Assembly: GCF_030811555.1 (NCBI RefSeq)
Contig: NZ_JAUSQZ010000001.1
Span: 3,159,241-3,223,240, forward strand
Direction: 5' to 3'
DNA: 64,000 nt
Origin: Kineosporia succinea
GTDB taxonomy: Bacteria > Actinomycetota > Actinomycetes > Actinomycetales > Kineosporiaceae
Under the pieces are notes generated by a model. It searched no databases. It was not told where the DNA came from and worked only from the letters and a program-made list of their open reading frames with translations. Below, piece by piece: positions 9,299-17,359 of the stretch. Each line of letters starts with the position of its first letter. Position 1 is the first letter of the stretch. A program made the position numbers and the translations under genes.

Positions 9299-9759
9299 GA
9301 CTCTCCTCATCGTGTCCCGCGCCCTCGCCAACGAGACACGGCGTTCCTCACCGGCAGTGTATGAACCCTTACCCCGTGTCCGACGGGACGACACGGGGAG
9401 GTCTACGCCTCGTTGACACTTTTCGGTGCCCGGGTTGATCCGCTTTAGCCCGGCGAAGGGTGACTGAGATCAAAAATCCTGTCCGGTGGACGCTTCCGGG
9501 GAACGCCGGATTGGTCCGTCGTCACTCGATTGCCGCCTTGTGCGGACTTCGGAGGCCCGTCCGGGCGTCACCTCACATTCCGGGGCCCGGGGGCGTCTAC
9601 CGATCGGGAGGGGTGATCACCGATGCGGGTCCGGATCACGTTCAGGGTGTTCCCCGATCGTGCCCGGGCAGTGACGCTCCTCATACTCGGCTGGTGTGGC
9701 GGGAAACCTCGTCACAAGGGGGAGCCGGTCGCCGGTTCAGGGGAGCTCGGAGTCGAGTC
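9299..9759. promoter_or_regulatory. Divergent intergenic region between the GGDEF-EAL and MMPL genes
   Basis: About 460 bp with no gene I can support. On the minus strand a TACACT box (reverse complement of 9356-9361) lies about 60 bp upstream of the GGDEF-EAL start. On the plus strand TTGACA occurs at 9413-9418, but no convincing -10 follows at 17 bp spacing. An in-frame extension of the MMPL gene reaches back to 9460 but reads as non-protein-like sequence. Confidence 0.4.
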
Positions 9760-11919
9760 ATGACGCGCACAGCCACGTTCGTCGTCAGGCATCGCTGGTG
9801 GGTGATCGGCTTCTGGCTGATCGCCCTCGTCGCCGGGGTCGGGGCCGCGTCCGCCGTGCCCGACCGGCTGACCTACGACTTCTCGCTGCCGGGGCAGGAG
9901 GGTTACGAGACCTCGGCGAAGCTGGGCGAGGCCTACGGCATCACCGGGGAGCAGTCGTTCGTGCCGGTCTACGCCGCTGCCGACGGTGTCCGGGGGCACC
10001 GGGCCGAGATCGCCGAGGTCGACGCGGCGCTCGCGCAGCTGCCCGGGGTCCAGGTGGTGGGCTACGCCGAGACGGGTGACGAGCGCTTCCTCTCCGACGA
10101 CGGGCGGGCCGCGTTCAGCCTGCTGTTCACCCCCACCGCCGAGGGCTTCGAAGACCCGCTCGCCGGGCAGGTCGAGCAGACCCTGGCCCGGGCCGCTCAG
10201 GAGGTCGGGCTCGAGACGAGTCTCACCGGCTACCAGCAGCTCTCGCTCGACTCGGCCGACGACACCGAGGGCCCGAGTGTGCTCGCCGAGACGCTGATCG
10301 GGGCGTTCGGGGCGCTGATCGTGCTGCTGTTCGTGTTCGCCTCGTTCCTGGCGCTGGTGCCGCTGCTGATCGCGGCGGTGGCCATCCTGTCCACCTTCCT
10401 GGTGGTGCTCGGGCTCACCGAGGTCACCGACGTGTCGTTCGTGGTGCAGTTCCTGGTCGCGCTGATCGGGCTGGGCGTCGCCATCGACTACTCGCTGCTG
10501 GTGGTGTCGCGCTGGCGGGAGGAGCGGGCGCACGGGGCGGGCAACGACGAGGCGGTGGTCACGGCGGTGCGCACGGCCGGGCACGCGGTGCTGGCCTCCG
10601 GGGTCACGGTCGCGATCAGCCTGGTCGCGCTGATCGTCGTGCCGGTGCCGATGCTGCGCAGCATGGGTTTCGGCGGCATGCTGATCCCGCTGATGAGCAC
10701 GCTGGTCGTGCTCACGCTGCTGCCGGCGCTGCTCAGTCTGGCCGGGCCCCGCGTCGACTGGCCGCGAATCCGCAAGGAGAGCAGGGCTTCCCGGGCCTGG
10801 ACGGCCTGGGGCCGGGGTGTGGTGCGGTTCCGCTGGGTCGCCGCCGCCGTGGGCGCCGCGGTGCTGGGGCTGGCCGTCGCACCGGTGTTCGGTCTGCAGT
10901 TCGGCATCACCAGTTCCGGTTCGCTGTCCGACTCCGGCCCGGCCTACGAGACCCTGAGCGATCTGCGCGACGGGGGAGTGGGCAGTGGCGTGCTGTCGCC
11001 GATCACCGTGGCGGTGGCCTCCCCGGCCGATGTGCCCGCCACGGTCGCCGCGGCCTCGGCCGTCGCCGGGGTGAGAGTGGTGGCCCCGCTCGACCCGTCG
11101 CCCTCCGGTCTCACCGGTGTGGTGGTGGTGCCCGACCAGGAGACGGTCGACAACACCTCGGTGGCGCTCACCGACGACGTGCGAGATGCCGTGAGTGCCC
11201 TGCCCGGCTACGAAGGGCTGGCCGGGGCGGGGCCGATCGTGCAGGACTACCAGCGCGCCGTGTACGACCGGTTCCCGCTCGTGCTGACCCTGATCGCACT
11301 GGTCACCTTCGTGCTGCTGATGCGCACCTTCCGCTCGGTGCTGCTGCCGCTCAAGGCCGTGGTGCTGAACCTCGTGAGCGTGGCGGCGGTGTTCGGGCTG
11401 GCTACGTTCTTCTGGCAGGAGGGGCACGGGTCGGAGGCGGTGTTCGGCGTCAGCGAGACCGGGGCTATGGAGTTCTGGCTCCCCGTGCTGATTTTCGCGT
11501 TCCTGTTCGGGCTCTCGATGGACTACGAGGTGTTCCTGCTGGCGCGCATGCGCGAGGAGTACGACCGCACCGGTTCCACGAGAGCTGCGGTGGAACAGGG
11601 CATGGGCCGCACCGGGCGGCTCATCACGTCGGCCGCGCTGATCCTGTTCTTCTCGTTCGCGGCGCTCGCCTCGGCGCCCGACACCGAGATCAAGGTGCTC
11701 GCCACGTCGCTCGGGGTGGGCATCCTGGTCGACGCCACGCTGGTGAGGTCGCTGCTGGTGCCGGCGCTGGTGTCCCTGTTCGGCAAGTACAACTGGTGGC
11801 TCCCGGCCTGGCTGGCCCGGCCGCTGAGGGTCGAGCCGTCACCGTTGCGGCCGGAGGTGCCCGCGGCGTCGCCTGCGGGTGACGAGGGGGAGCGCCAGCG
11901 GGTCGAGGTGGTTGGCTGA
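9760..11919 (+). CDS. MMPL/RND-superfamily transporter
   Basis: A 719-residue membrane protein of the MMPL family (related to MmpL lipid and drug exporters). The first helix is near residues 10-35, then an external loop, a five-helix bundle, a second external loop and a second five-helix bundle. This is the usual duplicated RND layout. Hallmark motifs appear in both halves: GVAIDYSLLVVSRWREE and GLSMDYEVFLLARMREEY, each with the DY pair thought to relay protons. The start is the ATG at 9760, where the protein begins MTRTATFVVRHRWWV; the 100 upstream open codons are not typical protein. The substrate cannot be inferred. A strong terminator follows. Confidence 0.9.
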   Translation: MTRTATFVVRHRWWVIGFWLIALVAGVGAASAVPDRLTYDFSLPGQEGYETSAKLGEAYGITGEQSFVPVYAAADGVRGHRAEIAEVDAALAQLPGVQVVGYAETGDERFLSDDGRAAFSLLFTPTAEGFEDPLAGQVEQTLARAAQEVGLETSLTGYQQLSLDSADDTEGPSVLAETLIGAFGALIVLLFVFASFLALVPLLIAAVAILSTFLVVLGLTEVTDVSFVVQFLVALIGLGVAIDYSLLVVSRWREERAHGAGNDEAVVTAVRTAGHAVLASGVTVAISLVALIVVPVPMLRSMGFGGMLIPLMSTLVVLTLLPALLSLAGPRVDWPRIRKESRASRAWTAWGRGVVRFRWVAAAVGAAVLGLAVAPVFGLQFGITSSGSLSDSGPAYETLSDLRDGGVGSGVLSPITVAVASPADVPATVAAASAVAGVRVVAPLDPSPSGLTGVVVVPDQETVDNTSVALTDDVRDAVSALPGYEGLAGAGPIVQDYQRAVYDRFPLVLTLIALVTFVLLMRTFRSVLLPLKAVVLNLVSVAAVFGLATFFWQEGHGSEAVFGVSETGAMEFWLPVLIFAFLFGLSMDYEVFLLARMREEYDRTGSTRAAVEQGMGRTGRLITSAALILFFSFAALASAPDTEIKVLATSLGVGILVDATLVRSLLVPALVSLFGKYNWWLPAWLARPLRVEPSPLRPEVPAASPAGDEGERQRVEVVG

Positions 11920-11923
11920 GCGT

Positions 11924-11963
11924 TTTCGGGGGGCCGGCGACGCATGTCGCCGGCCCCCCGAAA
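11924..11963. terminator. Bidirectional hairpin terminator
   Basis: Positions 11924-11941 pair perfectly with 11946-11963 (18 bp, loop GCAT). T and A runs lie at the two ends of the stem. It is located between the convergent MMPL and saccharopine-dehydrogenase-like genes and should stop transcription from both directions. Confidence 0.9.
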
Positions 11964-11983
11964 GTCTTGCTGTCCGGCCGTTC

Positions 11984-13096
11984 TCAGTCCACGCGTTCGA
12001 GCCCGGCCTGCCGGGCCCCCTCGATGGCGGCCGTCAGCCCGAAGGCGTTGACGGGTCCCGTCGCCCCGGCCACGGTAGGCCCGCAGTTCGGCACCGCGAT
12101 CGCGTGCCAGGCCAGCAGCCGGGCGGTGAGGTCGTAGGGGTTCGGGCCGGTCAGCGTCACCCGGGCCAGGGTGTTGCCGGCCTGGTCCTGGGCCTCGGCC
12201 ACCACCATGCTCACCATCGCGGTGCGCCCCGCCGAGTCCGGCCCGCCGGTGGCCTCGCGCACCATCCGCCGGTGCATCATCTTCGTGATCGCCCGCCCCG
12301 GCGAGAGCCGGGCGGTGCTGGTGGCCGACTTCGGCAGCAGTGACTTGCCGTTCGGATCGGGGCGCAGCCAGCCGATGTAGACGTCGACATCCCGCACCCG
12401 GGGCTGGAACTGGGCCAGCGTGAAGTGCTCGGGGCCACCGACGCTGATGGCCGTGCGTTCCATGCCGTCGATCGTGTAGGTGCGCTCGCGGCGTCCGGGC
12501 ATCTCCGACTCGATCACCCCGTCGCGGCGCACCAGGCCGGGCTCGAACAGGGCGCCGGTCACCGACTCGAGCACCCCGGCGCTGAACGAGGCCTGGTCGA
12601 AGTCGCCGAGTACGAAGTAGGCCACCTGGACGCGGGTGGCGGCGGAACCGGCCTCCTGCAGAGCGGCGGCCCCGGCGATGTTGCCGGGGGAGAAGCTGAA
12701 CCCGACGCTGGGCATGACCACCACGCCGGCCTCGCGGGCCGGGCGTCCCCACTTCTGGAACACCGTGCGCACGAACGGCGGCTCGGGCGCCACGTCGAGG
12801 TAGTGGGCGCGGCGCGTCACGGCGGCGCGCACCACCTCCTCGCCGACCGTGCGGAACGGGGTGATCGTGCTGAGCACGACGTCGCCCGGGTTGATCAGGG
12901 CGGTCAGGGAACCGCGATCCCTGGCGTCGGCGATGCGGAAGTCCAGACCGCCGAGCTCGTCGGCCAGCTGAGAGAGCTTGCGGCCGTCCCGACCGGCCAG
13001 GATGGGGCTGAGGCCTCGTTCCACCAGGGCCCGGGCCGTCACTCGGCCCAGGTAGCCGGTGGCCCCGAGAAGTACGGTTCGCGGTCCATTTGTCAC
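11984..13096 (-). CDS. Saccharopine-dehydrogenase-like NAD(P)-binding protein
   Basis: A 370-residue protein with an N-terminal Rossmann fold: VLLGATGYLGRVTARALVERG carries the GxxGxxG pattern. It is followed by the substrate-domain layout of the saccharopine dehydrogenase/trans-acting enoyl reductase family (VLSTITPFRTVGEEVVRAAV, then HYLDVAPE). In actinobacteria such proteins act as reductases on varied substrates, and the true reaction here is unknown. The GTG start lies six bases after a TAGTTT box (reverse complement of 13103-13108), so the mRNA is probably leaderless. It is convergent with the MMPL gene across a terminator. Confidence 0.8.
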   Translation of the reverse strand: MTNGPRTVLLGATGYLGRVTARALVERGLSPILAGRDGRKLSQLADELGGLDFRIADARDRGSLTALINPGDVVLSTITPFRTVGEEVVRAAVTRRAHYLDVAPEPPFVRTVFQKWGRPAREAGVVVMPSVGFSFSPGNIAGAAALQEAGSAATRVQVAYFVLGDFDQASFSAGVLESVTGALFEPGLVRRDGVIESEMPGRRERTYTIDGMERTAISVGGPEHFTLAQFQPRVRDVDVYIGWLRPDPNGKSLLPKSATSTARLSPGRAITKMMHRRMVREATGGPDSAGRTAMVSMVVAEAQDQAGNTLARVTLTGPNPYDLTARLLAWHAIAVPNCGPTVAGATGPVNAFGLTAAIEGARQAGLERVD

Positions 13097-13533
13097 AGGG
13101 CGAAACTAGGCACTTGGCTCACATGTCCACCAGTGGAAACCAGGAACACAGCGTCCTTTAGCGGTCACAGGTGACGCAAGTCATAGCCCGGATCCGGACT
13201 TCCGTCCCGGACAAGACTATTCGGGTTTGTCTGGTTCCTGACTCTATGAGCGGATGCCGCGCTCGGAGCGGGACGGTGTCGTAAATGGCTCTGGAGTGGT
13301 CACATCCGGATAACGGTGGCGGATTCACCGGCGGGTGTGCCGGTTTTCGGACACATGTCCAGGAAGACGTCGCGGATCCTAGATGCTGAGGCGGGTGGGC
13401 GTCGAGAACCGGGCCGGGAGTGTGTCGGGCTCGGTGAGCCAGGATCTGAGGCCGTTCGTCACGGCCTGACCCACCTGCGCGGGGTTCGCACGCAGGGTCC
13501 GGTTGACCGGTAGAGTTCCTCGTGCAGGAACCC
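13097..13533. promoter_or_regulatory. Region between the reductase promoter and tRNA-Thr
   Basis: About 440 bp. The left edge holds the leaderless promoter of the minus-strand reductase (TAGTTT, 13108-13103). The right edge holds a TAGAGT box (13511-13516), about 18 bp before tRNA-Thr, that is probably its -10 element. I see no gene in between. The minus-strand frame crossing this area is the antisense of the tRNA. Confidence 0.5.
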
Positions 13534-13607
13534 GCCCGCTTAGCTCAGTTGGCCAGAGCAGCTGTCTTGTAAACAGCAGGTCATCGGTTCGAATCCGATA
13601 GCGGGCT
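13534..13607 (+). tRNA. tRNA-Thr (anticodon TGT)
   Basis: A complete 74-base cloverleaf. Acceptor stem 13534-13540 pairs with 13600-13606, followed by discriminator T at 13607. The D arm is 13543-13559, with GCTC pairing GAGC. The anticodon arm is 13561-13577 with loop CTTGTAA, giving anticodon TGT (decodes ACA). The T arm is 13583-13599 with TTCGAAT in the loop. CCA is not encoded. A TAGAGT box 17 bases upstream is a likely -10. Confidence 0.96.
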
Positions 13608-14110
13608 CCGGGGTCAGGGCTTGAAACGGAACTCTGACCAGTATCGATGGCCAATCGGCCGACCGTCGGCACGGGCCGTCACATGTCATCGCATGCGGCT
13701 GATGGCGGCTGTCCCTGCCCGGGGCGTGCCCCCGTTCCTGTCCCATCCGTGTCCCGGCGGGTCCGGGAGGCTGCGGAGGTGGACCAGGTCGAGTCCGGCC
13801 GGATCAATGCGGCCCGGGTGCCCGGAAAGCTGTTGCCTCTCCAGCCGAATACATCCGGCCGAGGCCGTACTTCGGCCCTGGTCGAGCCGGCACGGCAGCG
13901 ACCGGTGAGCTCCTCGTCCCCGCGATGCTGCCGGCCCTCGGCATGAGGCCGACGGGAACACCCGGCTCTGCGACGCTCACGGGAAGCGGCTGGCGCCGAT
14001 CAGTGACGCGATCATCTCCACATCGATGTCCGCGCGCACCGGGCATCGAACTGAGACGGCGCACCCGTCTTCGGGCGCGGCGGGGGTTTCGAGAACCGGC
14101 GAAAGGTGGG
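13608..14110. other. Intergenic stretch downstream of tRNA-Thr, no gene seen
   Basis: About 500 bp between the tRNA and the stop codon of a convergent small membrane-protein gene. Several overlapping open frames exist on both strands. None has a ribosome site with protein-like composition. No attachment-site duplication of the tRNA 3' end was noticed in the window. Confidence 0.4.
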
Positions 14111-14506
14111 TCAGACGCGCGGCCGGGTGCGGTACAGCCAGTACAGCCCGATCATCGGCAGCACCAGCGGCACGTACCCGTAGCCCTGGCCGAAGTTCGT
14201 CCACACCGTGTCGTCGGGGAAGTCGCCGGAGTCGACCAGGGTGAGCACGCCCACCGTGACCACACCGACCAGCTCGAACGCGCACGTGCCCAGCGCGACC
14301 CGGCGCCAGAGCGCTCCCGGGCGGGCCAGGGCCACGGTCGCCACGATGTAGACGATGCCCGACAGCAGCGACAGCACGTAGGCCAGCGGGGCCTCGTCGA
14401 ACTTGGTCAGGATCTGCGTGATCCCCCGGGCCGTGGCCGCCAGGGCGAAGATCGCGTACACGGCCACCAGGACGCGGCCGGGACCTGAGGTGCGGGGGTC
14501 ATCCAC
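14111..14506 (-). CDS. Small integral membrane protein (131 aa)
   Basis: A 131-residue protein with four likely transmembrane helices: VLVAVYAIFALAATARG, YVLSLLSGIVYIVATVALA, VALGTCAFELVGVVTVGVLTL and YVPLVLPMIGLYWLY. A polar stretch DSGDFPDDTVWTNFGQGYG before the last helix probably faces outside. I do not recognise a functional family beyond conserved actinobacterial membrane protein. Its GTG start overlaps the end of the upstream membrane-protein gene by 8 bp, so the two are translationally coupled and their products may act together. Confidence 0.72.
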   Translation of the reverse strand: MDDPRTSGPGRVLVAVYAIFALAATARGITQILTKFDEAPLAYVLSLLSGIVYIVATVALARPGALWRRVALGTCAFELVGVVTVGVLTLVDSGDFPDDTVWTNFGQGYGYVPLVLPMIGLYWLYRTRPRV

Positions 14507-14864
14507 CGACGGTGCTCCAGATCTGAAACATCCGGGCCGTCATCACGGCCACGGCAAAGCAGGCAATGAAGATCACCAGGACGCTGGTCCTGGACTTGTC
14601 GGCGGCCGACCAGAACACTCCCGCGGGCAGGATCAGCAGCTCGCTGGCGGCGTAGGAGATGAACGTGGCCGTCTCGTCGGGCCGCTGACCACCGGCCACC
14701 AGGGCGACGGCGACGATCAGCTGCACCACGAGCAGCACCTCGAACGCGACCAGCACCAGCAGCAGCGTGTTGCTGGCGCGGCGGTTGCGGGCGAAGAGCA
14801 CCGCGGTCCAGACCGAGGTGATGAGGCCGACGGCGATCACCAGACCGGACAGGATGCTGCTCAC
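14499..14864 (-). CDS. Small integral membrane protein (121 aa)
   Basis: A 121-residue protein with four probable membrane helices (ILSGLVIAVGLITSVWTAVLFA, LLLVLVAFEVLLVVQLIVAVALV, ISYAASELLILPAGVFW and VLVIFIACFAVAVMTARMF). It has no recognisable catalytic motif. The GTG start at 14864 lies eight bases after TAGAGT on the same strand (reverse complement of 14873-14878), which suggests a leaderless transcript. It is the first gene of a two-gene unit with the 131-residue membrane protein, which it overlaps by 8 bp. Confidence 0.72.
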   Translation of the reverse strand: MSSILSGLVIAVGLITSVWTAVLFARNRRASNTLLLVLVAFEVLLVVQLIVAVALVAGGQRPDETATFISYAASELLILPAGVFWSAADKSRTSVLVIFIACFAVAVMTARMFQIWSTVGG

Positions 14865-15060
14865 GAGGGAGCACTCTAATGGGGACGTCCGACACGACGA
14901 CCGGCGGTTGCAGACCCGGCCTCAGACGGCCGCGAGAGGGCCTGGGGCGGCCTCGTGACGGCCTGGGGCGCCCCCGAGACGGCCGGGGGCGGCCCGAAGT
15001 CATCGCCGTGTCATCCCGAATGTCTACCGGCCCGGTTGTGCTCTGTACGAGGATGAGGCC

Positions 15061-15372
15061 ATGAGTTATGTGGTCATCAACGTGCTGACCGTGCCCGGCG
15101 GGCGCGGCGACGTGCTGGAGCAGCGGTTCGCGAACCGCGCCGGCATGGTGGAGAACCAGACCGGCTTCGAGCACTTCGAACTGCTCCGGCCGGTCGAGGG
15201 CACCGATCAGTACCTGGTCTACACCCGCTGGAAGACGAAGGAGGACTTCGAGTCCTGGCAGTCGTCGCAGGCCTTCCAGCGGGGGCACACCGACGGGCAG
15301 CGCCCGGCCGGCGACAGCCCTGCCGCCACCGGCTCGAGCATCTGGTCGTTCGAGGTCGTGACCGAGGCCTAG
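15061..15372 (+). CDS. Antibiotic-biosynthesis-monooxygenase fold protein, MhuD-like heme-degrading candidate
   Basis: A 103-residue ABM-fold protein. The sequence resembles Mycobacterium tuberculosis MhuD along its whole length (VENQTGFEHFELLRPVEGTDQYLV compares with the MhuD core). The residues known to matter in MhuD appear at equivalent places: Asn7, Trp66 and a histidine at 76 (His75 in MhuD). MhuD family enzymes bind two hemes and open the ring to release iron, giving mycobilins; assignment to that reaction is an inference from these residues. The ATG follows a purine-rich GAGGATGAGG. It stands alone between two minus-strand genes. Confidence 0.8.
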   Translation: MSYVVINVLTVPGGRGDVLEQRFANRAGMVENQTGFEHFELLRPVEGTDQYLVYTRWKTKEDFESWQSSQAFQRGHTDGQRPAGDSPAATGSSIWSFEVVTEA

Positions 15373-15419
15373 TAGGCCTAGTAGGCCTCAGGGCCCGGAA
15401 AGTGCTGGAAGGCCAGGCC

Positions 15420-15878
15420 TCACACCCGGCCCGGCGGGAAACCACCGGTCGCGATCGGCCCCCAGCGCTCCGGGGTGATGCGGATCAGGCTCTTGCCCTG
15501 CTTCACCATCGCCTCCCGGTACTCGTCCCAGTCCGGGTGCTCACCGGAGATGCAGCGGAAGTACTCGACCAGGGGCTCCACCGAATCAGGCAGGTCGATC
15601 ACCTCGGCGCTGCCGTCGACCTGGACGTACGGCCCGTTCCACTCGTCGGACTGGATGCAGACCGACGCGGTGGGACGGCGCCGCAGGTTCACCGACTTGG
15701 CCCGCTCGGGGTAGGTCGAGATGACGATCCGGCCCTGCGTGTCCACGCCGCAGGTGACGAGGGACAGCTGCGGGGTGCCGTCGGAGCGGGTGGTGACCAG
15801 CGTGGCCCGGTGCCGCGGCCGGATGAACTCCAGCAGCTCGTCGAGTTCCACGCGCTTGGCGGTCGCGATGGTAGGCAT
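15420..15878 (-). CDS. PPOX-class, probably F420-dependent, oxidoreductase
   Basis: A 152-residue split-beta-barrel protein of the pyridoxamine-5'-phosphate-oxidase-like class. The typical layout is visible: LLEFIRPRHRATLVTTRSDGTPQLSLV (strand pair), GRIVISTYPERAKSVNLRRRPTASVCI (cofactor phosphate contacts) and GPYVQVDGSAEVIDLPD. In actinobacteria this subgroup usually uses deazaflavin F420; the cofactor choice here is inferred. The true start is the ATG at 15878, seven bases after a TAGTTT box (reverse complement of 15886-15891), so it looks leaderless. The much longer open frame upstream is the shadow of the divergent DUF4832 gene. Confidence 0.83.
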   Translation of the reverse strand: MPTIATAKRVELDELLEFIRPRHRATLVTTRSDGTPQLSLVTCGVDTQGRIVISTYPERAKSVNLRRRPTASVCIQSDEWNGPYVQVDGSAEVIDLPDSVEPLVEYFRCISGEHPDWDEYREAMVKQGKSLIRITPERWGPIATGGFPPGRV

Positions 15879-15935
15879 GTTCGCCAAACTAACCTTTAAC
15901 GTGCAGCTGAGCCCGCCCGGCCTAGCGTGCCGGGC
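15879..15935. promoter_or_regulatory. Compact divergent pair of leaderless promoters
   Basis: Only 57 bp separate two divergent start codons. On the minus strand TAGTTT (15891-15886) is followed by 7 nt and ATG. On the plus strand TAGCGT (15923-15928) is followed by 7 nt and ATG. With so little space the two RNA polymerase footprints must overlap. Confidence 0.65.
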
Positions 15936-17312
15936 ATGCGATACACCAAGCGGGTTCTGGCCGGCACCCTCGCCGGACTGGTGCTGTGCGGTGGACTGGC
16001 GATCAACGCGTCGGCAGCCGAACCGAGCACCGTGACCTACCGGGCGAGCGACGCGACGATCGCCAATCCCGAACGGGGCTTCTACAAACACACCGAGACC
16101 CACAGCACCGGATACCAGGCGCTGAGTGCGGAAACCCTGAAAGGCTACCGCGAGCAGGGCATCACGCAGATCCTGCGGGTCTTCTACCTGGAAGACTTCG
16201 TCAGCGCCGACCTGAGTGCCGACTACCTGGCCAAGGTACAGAAAGACCTGGACACCGCCCGGGAGGCCGGGGTCTCGGTGATCGTGCGCTTCGCGTACGC
16301 GCAGGGTGGTGACTGGCCCTACAGCCCGCCCTACGGCGACGCCTCGCTCGACACCGTGCTCGGCCACATCGACCAGCTGGAGCCGGTGTTCCACGACAAC
16401 GCCGACGTGATCGCGCTCGTGCAGCAGGGTTTCATCGGTCTGTGGGGCGAGGGCTACTACACCGACCACTTCGTGGCGAACCCGGCTGACCCGGGTGTGG
16501 TCACCGAGGCCGACTGGGACAAGCGCAACGCGGTGGTGAAGGCCCTGCTCGAGGCGGTACCCGACGAGCGCATGGTGGCGGCCCGCACGATGTTCTCGAA
16601 GCAGCAGTACGTGGGGTCGGCCACGGCCCTGACCGGTGAGCAGGCGTTCGACGGCAGCGACCAGGCGCGCCTGGGTCACCACAACGACTGCTTCCTGGCC
16701 TCCGCCGACGACTTCGGCACGTTCCTGTCCGACCCGATCACCCTCGACCAGGAGTACCTGGAGCAGGACAGCCAGTACCTGCCCGTGGGGGGTGAGACCT
16801 GTGGCGTGAACGCCCCGCGTTCGGAGTGGGCCAGCGCGTCCGCCGAAATGGCGCGCTACCACTACAGTTACCTCAACCGCGACTACAACACCGACGTGCT
16901 GAACTCGTGGGGGGCCGACGGGCTGGAGGCGACGGCCAAGAACCTCGGTTACCGCGTCGTCCTCCAGCAGAGCTCGGTCGAGAACGACACGGTCTCGGTG
17001 ACCCTGGTGAACCAGGGCTGGGCCGCGCCGTACAACGAGCGCACCGCGAAGCTGGTTCTCAAGAGCGGTGATTCGACCGTCGCGGTCGATTTCGAGAGCG
17101 ATGCCGATGTGCGGACGTGGCGGCCGGGTCAGCCGGTCACGCTCACCGGGTCGGTGGACGAGGCGCCCGCGGGCACCTACGAGGTCTACCTCTCGATCCC
17201 GTCGGCCCAGGCGGAGGAGAACCCGGACTACGCCATCCAGACGGCCAACACCGGTACGTGGGACCCGTCGACCGGGCTGAACGACCTGAACCAGAAGGTC
17301 ACGGTCGGCTGA
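15936..17312 (+). CDS. Secreted DUF4832/DUF4874-type carbohydrate-related protein
   Basis: A 458-residue exported protein. Residues 1-28 form a signal peptide (RYTKRVLAGTLAGLVLCGG then AINASAAEP, probable cleavage after ASA). The mature part opens with NPERGFYKHTE and continues as a TIM-barrel-like domain (DTAREAGVSVIVRFAYAQGG, then VIALVQQGFIGLWGEGYYTDHF). The family is DUF4874 followed by DUF4832, as in glycoside-hydrolase-like proteins. The last 110 residues form a beta-sandwich-like DUF4832 module. Catalytic function is unproven. The ATG at 15936 is chosen over a GTG three codons earlier because the TAGCGT box ends seven bases before it. A terminator follows. Confidence 0.82.
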   Translation: MRYTKRVLAGTLAGLVLCGGLAINASAAEPSTVTYRASDATIANPERGFYKHTETHSTGYQALSAETLKGYREQGITQILRVFYLEDFVSADLSADYLAKVQKDLDTAREAGVSVIVRFAYAQGGDWPYSPPYGDASLDTVLGHIDQLEPVFHDNADVIALVQQGFIGLWGEGYYTDHFVANPADPGVVTEADWDKRNAVVKALLEAVPDERMVAARTMFSKQQYVGSATALTGEQAFDGSDQARLGHHNDCFLASADDFGTFLSDPITLDQEYLEQDSQYLPVGGETCGVNAPRSEWASASAEMARYHYSYLNRDYNTDVLNSWGADGLEATAKNLGYRVVLQQSSVENDTVSVTLVNQGWAAPYNERTAKLVLKSGDSTVAVDFESDADVRTWRPGQPVTLTGSVDEAPAGTYEVYLSIPSAQAEENPDYAIQTANTGTWDPSTGLNDLNQKVTVG

Positions 17313-17316
17313 ACCG

Positions 17317-17353
17317 CGGGCCGGGCCTGGTGCTCACGACCAGGCCCGGCCCG
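17317..17353. terminator. Hairpin terminator between two convergent genes
   Basis: A perfect 15-bp stem pairs 17317-17331 with 17339-17353 around a seven-base loop. It lies 5 bp after the DUF4832 stop codon and 7 bp before the stop codon of the convergent dehydrogenase gene. There is no long T run, but stems this strong commonly work in high-GC genomes. Confidence 0.8.
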
Positions 17354-17359
17354 TCCGCC

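Noticed and set aside
13379-13672. Minus-strand open frame with a YRIRTDDLLFTRQLLWPTELSG-like stretch
   Set aside because: This is the well-known false protein produced by reading the antisense of a tRNA gene, here tRNA-Thr.
13534-14110. Integrated element at tRNA-Thr
   Set aside because: No integrase, no repeated tRNA end and no change in gene style follow the tRNA.
15879-16862. Extension of the PPOX gene to a 480-residue protein
   Set aside because: The extra N-terminal part is the antisense of the DUF4832 gene. The ATG at 15878 follows a promoter box and matches the family length.
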